This document shows, in pieces, positions 60,101-64,000 of a DNA stretch of 64,000 bases; position 1 is the stretch's first letter, and each line of letters begins with the position of its first letter. Position numbers and translations under genes: made by a program. Origin of the DNA: Valencia hispanica (Eukaryota > Chordata > Actinopteri > Cyprinodontiformes > Valenciidae); contig OY747715.1 in the NCBI GenBank assembly GCA_963556495.2, positions 710,001-774,000 of the forward strand, written 5' to 3'. The notes under the pieces were generated by a model. The model saw only the letters and a program-made list of their open reading frames with translations. It had not been told where the DNA came from and did no database searches.

Positions 60101-63100
60101 TAGGAGACAGAACCATCAGGAGACAGAACCACTAGGACACAGAAACACCAGGAGACAGTACCATCAGGAGACAGAACCACAAGGAGACAGAACCACAAGC
60201 AGACGGAACCATCAGGAGACAGAACCATCTGGAGACAGAACCATCTGGAGACAGAACCATCTCAGCTGAAGCTTAATGAGACAGAACCACCAGGAGACAG
60301 AACCATCAAAAGACAGAACCATTAGGAGACAGAACCATCAGGAGACAGAACCATCTGGAGACAGAACCACCAGGAGAAAGTACCATCAGGAGACAGAACC
60401 ACAAGGAGACAGAACCACAAGCAGACGGAACCACTAGGAGACAGAACCGTCAGGAGACAGAACCACTAGGACACAGAAACACCAGGAGACAGAACCATTT
60501 GTTGACAGAACCACCAGGAGACAGAACCACTAGGAGACAGAACCATCAGGAGAAAGAACCATTTGGAGACAGAACCACTAGGAGAGAGAACCACCAGGAG
60601 ACAGAACCATTTGTTGACAGAACCACCAGGAGACAGAACCACTAGGAGACAGAACCATCAGGAGAAAGAACCATTTGGAGACAGAACCACTAGGAGAGAG
60701 AACCACCAGGAGACAGTACCACCAGGAGACATAACCACTAGGAGACAGAACCACTAGGAGACATAACCACCAGGAGACAGAACCATCTGGAGACAGAACC
60801 ACTAGGAGACAGAACCACCAGGAGACAGAACCACTTGGAGACAGAACCACCATTAGACAGAACCACAAGGTGACAGTAACATCAGGAGACAGAACCATCA
60901 GGAGACATAACCACAAGGAGACGGAACCACTACGAGACAGAACCACTAGGACACAGAAACACCAGGAGACAGAAGCATTTCAGGTGAAGCTTAATGAGAC
61001 AGAACCATCAGGAGACAGAACCATCATGAGACAGAACCACCAGGATACAGAACCATTTGGAGACAGAACCATCATGAGACAGAACCAATTGGAAACAGAA
61101 CCACAAGGAGACAGTACCATCAGGAGACAGAACCATCAGGAGACAGAACCACAAGGAGACGGAACCACTACGAGACAGAACCGTCAGGAGACAGAACCAC
61201 TAGGACACAGAAACACCAGGAGACAGAACCATCAGGAGACAGAACCACAAGGAGACAGAACCACAAGCAGACGGAACCATCAGGAGACAGAACCATCTGG
61301 AGACAGAACCATCTGGAGACAGAACCATCTCAGCTGAAGCTTAATGAGACAGAACCACCAGGAGACAGAACCATCAGGAGACAGAACCATTAGGAGACAG
61401 AAACATCAGGAGACAGAACCATCTGGAGACAGAACCACCAGGAGACAGTACCATCAGGAGACAGAACCACAAGGAGACAGAACCAACACAGAAACACCAG
61501 GAGACAGACACCATCAGGAGACAGAACCACAAGGAGACAGAACCACAAGCAGACGGAACCATCAGGAGACAGAACCATCTGGAGACAGAACCATCTGGAG
61601 ACAGAACCATCTCAGCTGGAGCTTAATGAGACAGAACCACCAGGAGACAGAACCATCAAAAGACAGAACCATTAGGAGACAGAACCATCAGGAGACAGAA
61701 CCATCTGGAGACAGAACCACCAGGAGAAAAGTACCATCAGGAGACAGAACCACAAGGAGACAGAACCACAAGCAGACGGAACCACTAGGAGACAGAACCG
61801 TCAGGAGACAGAACCACTAGGACACAGAAACACCAGGAGACAGAACCATCTCAGGTGAAGCTTAATGAGACAGAACCATCAGGAGACAGAACCATCTGGA
61901 GAAAGAACCACCAGGATACAGAACCATTTGGAGACAGAACCATCAGGGGACAGAACCACTAGGAGACAGAACCACCACGAGACAGAACCACTAGGAGACG
62001 GAACCATTTGGAGACAGAACCATCAGGAGACAAAATCATCAGGAGACAGAACCACAAGGAGACGGAACCACTAGGAGACAGACCCATCAGGAGAAAGAAC
62101 CACGAGGAGACAGAACCACCAGGAGACAGAACCATTTGTTGACAGAACCACCAGGAGACAGAACCACTAGGAGACAGAACCATCAGGAGAAAGAACCATT
62201 TGGAGACAGAACCACTAGGAGAGAGAACCACCAGGAGACAGTACCACCAGGAGACATAACCACTAGGAGACAGAACCACTAGGAGACATAACCACCAGGA
62301 GACAGAACCGCTTGGAGACAGAACCACCATGAGACAGAACCACAAGGAGACGGAACCACTACGAGACAGAACCATCAGGAGACAGAACCATCTGGAGACA
62401 GAACCATCTGGAGACAGAACCATCTCAGCTGAAGCTTATTGAGACAGAACCACCAGGAGACAGAACCATTAGGAGACAGAACCATCAGGAGACAGAACCA
62501 CAAGGAGACGGAACCACTACGAGACAGAACCACAAGGAGACAGTACCATCAGGAGACAGAACCAAGAGGAGACAGAACCATCTGGAGACAGAACCATCTG
62601 AAGACAGAACCATCTCAGCGAAGCTTAATGAGACAGAACAACCAGGAGACAGAACCATCAGGAGACAGAACCATCAGGAGACAGAACCACCAGGAGACAG
62701 AACCACTTGGAGACAGAACCACCATGAGAAAGAACCACAAGGAGACAGTACCATCAGGAGACAGAACCAAGAGGAGACAGAACCACAAGGAGACGGAACC
62801 ACTACGAGACAGAACCATCAGAAGACAGAACCATCTGGAGACAGAACCATCTGGAGACAGAAAAATCTTAGCTGAAGCTTAATGACACAGAACCACAAGG
62901 AGACAGAACCATCAGGAGACAGAACCATTAGGAGACAGAGCCATCAGGAGACAGAACCACCTGGAGACAGAACCACCAGGAGACAGTACCATCAGGAGAC
63001 AGAACCTTCATGAGACAGAACCACAAGGAGACGGAACCACTAGGAGACAGAACCATCAGGAGACAGAACCACTAGGACACAGAAAAACCAGGAGACAGAA

Positions 63101-63990
63101 CCATTTGGAGACAGAACCGCCAGGATACAGAACCACTAGGAGACGGAACCACTAGGAGACAGAACCATCAGGAGACAGAACCATTTGGAGACAGAAACAT
63201 TTGGAGACAGAACCATCAGGGGACAGAACCACTAGGAGACAGAACCAACAGGAGACAGAACCATTTGGAGACAGAACCACCACGAGACAGAACCACTAGG
63301 AGACGGAACCACTAGGAGACAGAACCATCAGAAGACAGAACCATTTGGGGACAGAACCATCAGGAGACAGAATCATCAGAAGACAGAACCACAAGGAGAC
63401 GGAACCACTAAGAGACAGAACCATCAGGAGAAAGAACCACTAGGAGACAGAACCACCAGGAGACAAAACCATTTGTTGACAGAACCACCAGGAGACAGTA
63501 CCACTAGGAGACAGAACCATCAGGAGAAAGAACCATTTGGAGAGCAAACCACTAGGAGAGAGAACCACCAGGAGACATAACCAGTAGGAGACATAACCAC
63601 CAGGAGACAGAACGATCTGGAGACAGAACCACTAGGAGACATAACCACCAGGAGACAGAACCACTTGGAGACAGAAACACCATGAGACAGAACCACAAGG
63701 AGACAGTAACATCAAGAGACAGAACCATCAGGAGACAGAACCACAAGGAGACGGAACCACTACGAGACAGAACCATCAGGAGACAGAACCATCTGGAGAC
63801 AGAACCATCTGGAGACAGAACCAACTCAGCTGAAGCTTAATGAGACAGAACCACCAGGAGACAAAACCATCAGGAGACAAAACCATTAGGAGACAGAACC
63901 ATCAGGAGACAGAACCATCTGGAGACAGAACCACCAGGAGACATTACCACTAGGAGACAGAACCATCAGGAGAAAGAACCATTTGGAGAG
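57165..63990. repeat. Higher-order repeats of about 1.35-1.5 kb within the 16-bp array
   Basis: The rare unit ATTTGTTGAC occurs at 57821, 59207, 60497, 60609, 62134 and 63471. Main spacings are 1386, 1402, 1525 and 1337 bp, with one local 112-bp (7-unit) duplication. Blocks around the first three are almost identical over more than 700 bp. For example, 58082-58549, 59468-59935 and 60870-61337 differ by only a few bases. Spacings elsewhere differ by 16 or 32 bp, that is, by whole units. Confidence 0.9.
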
Positions 63991-64000
63991 CAAACCACTA

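Larger units (their letters stand above)
49867..64000. repeat. Very long 16-bp minisatellite, CAGAACCATCAGGAGA
   Basis: At least 14.1 kb of a 16-bp unit that continues past the window end. The constant part is GGAGACAGAACCA; the three or four bases after it vary (TCA, CTA, CCA, TTT, TCTGG, CAA). Since 16 leaves a remainder of one modulo three, three units span all frames and long frames on both strands show a 16-residue period (QETEPSGDRTIRRQNH and antisense VLSPDGSVSWWFCLL). None has a domain; I treat them all as artefacts. The first 3-4 kb are diverged; after about 57 kb units are near-identical within higher-order blocks. Confidence 0.98.

Noticed and set aside
57165..63990. Repeat-spacer array (CRISPR) from the regular AAGCTT spacer
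   Set aside because: Spacing is irregular (190-960 bp) and the intervening DNA is itself tandem repeat.
49867..64000. Dozens of 60-158 codon repeat proteins on both strands
   Set aside because: All follow the 16-bp unit with a 16-residue period and have no domain, splice site or non-repeat extension.

Overview
The window is animal nuclear DNA, almost certainly from a ray-finned (probably percomorph) fish. Genes are split by GT-AG introns. Recognisable proteins are a cysteine-rich tail protein (cystm1), two GIMAP/AIG1-type GTPases, TAF9 and a caudal-type homeobox gene (cdx). The repeats are typical of teleosts: L2-type LINEs, a Tc1 transposon, a tRNA-headed SINE, LINE 3' tails and many minisatellites. 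No bacterial, organellar or CRISPR feature was seen.

Layout. 0.5-2.2 kb: minisatellite built from GGTCA words. 2.26-3.89 kb: decayed Tc1 transposon. 4.0-7.6 kb: cystm1 (+), with an (ATCC)n array against its start codon and a TCATCC-rich minisatellite in its 3' UTR. 8.8-11.0 kb: two L2 pieces lying tail to tail. 12.8-15.7 kb: four-exon GIMAP gene (-). 19.45-21.57 kb: a second GIMAP gene (+) whose two exons each encode a GTPase domain and join in phase. 23.1-24.3 kb: L2 copy with an internal deletion. 25.5-30.7 kb: complete seven-exon taf9 (-). 31.1-32.6 kb: L2 copy with an open reverse transcriptase frame. 33.2-34.3 kb: 12-bp minisatellite. 34.4-36.0 kb: SINE and L2 fragments. 36.3-42.3 kb: further simple and minisatellite arrays around gene-poor DNA. 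46.5-47.1 kb: last two exons of cdx (-). 47.2-48.0 kb: 25-bp minisatellite. 49.9-64.0 kb: a 16-bp minisatellite of at least 14 kb that runs off the window and shows higher-order repeats of about 1.35-1.5 kb after 57 kb.

The genes do not form one pathway. TAF9 is a general transcription subunit, cdx a posterior and gut patterning factor, the GIMAPs are immune-type GTPases, and cystm1 encodes a small membrane-associated protein. From memory, human CYSTM1, TAF9 and CDX1 all lie on chromosome 5q, which would fit an old linkage group. All exon joins were read by eye from splice signals and phase, with no transcript evidence. The best leads are the two-domain GIMAP, the higher-order structure of the 16-bp array inside a probable cdx intron, the GGTCA array, and TTTATGG-type sites downstream of cdx.
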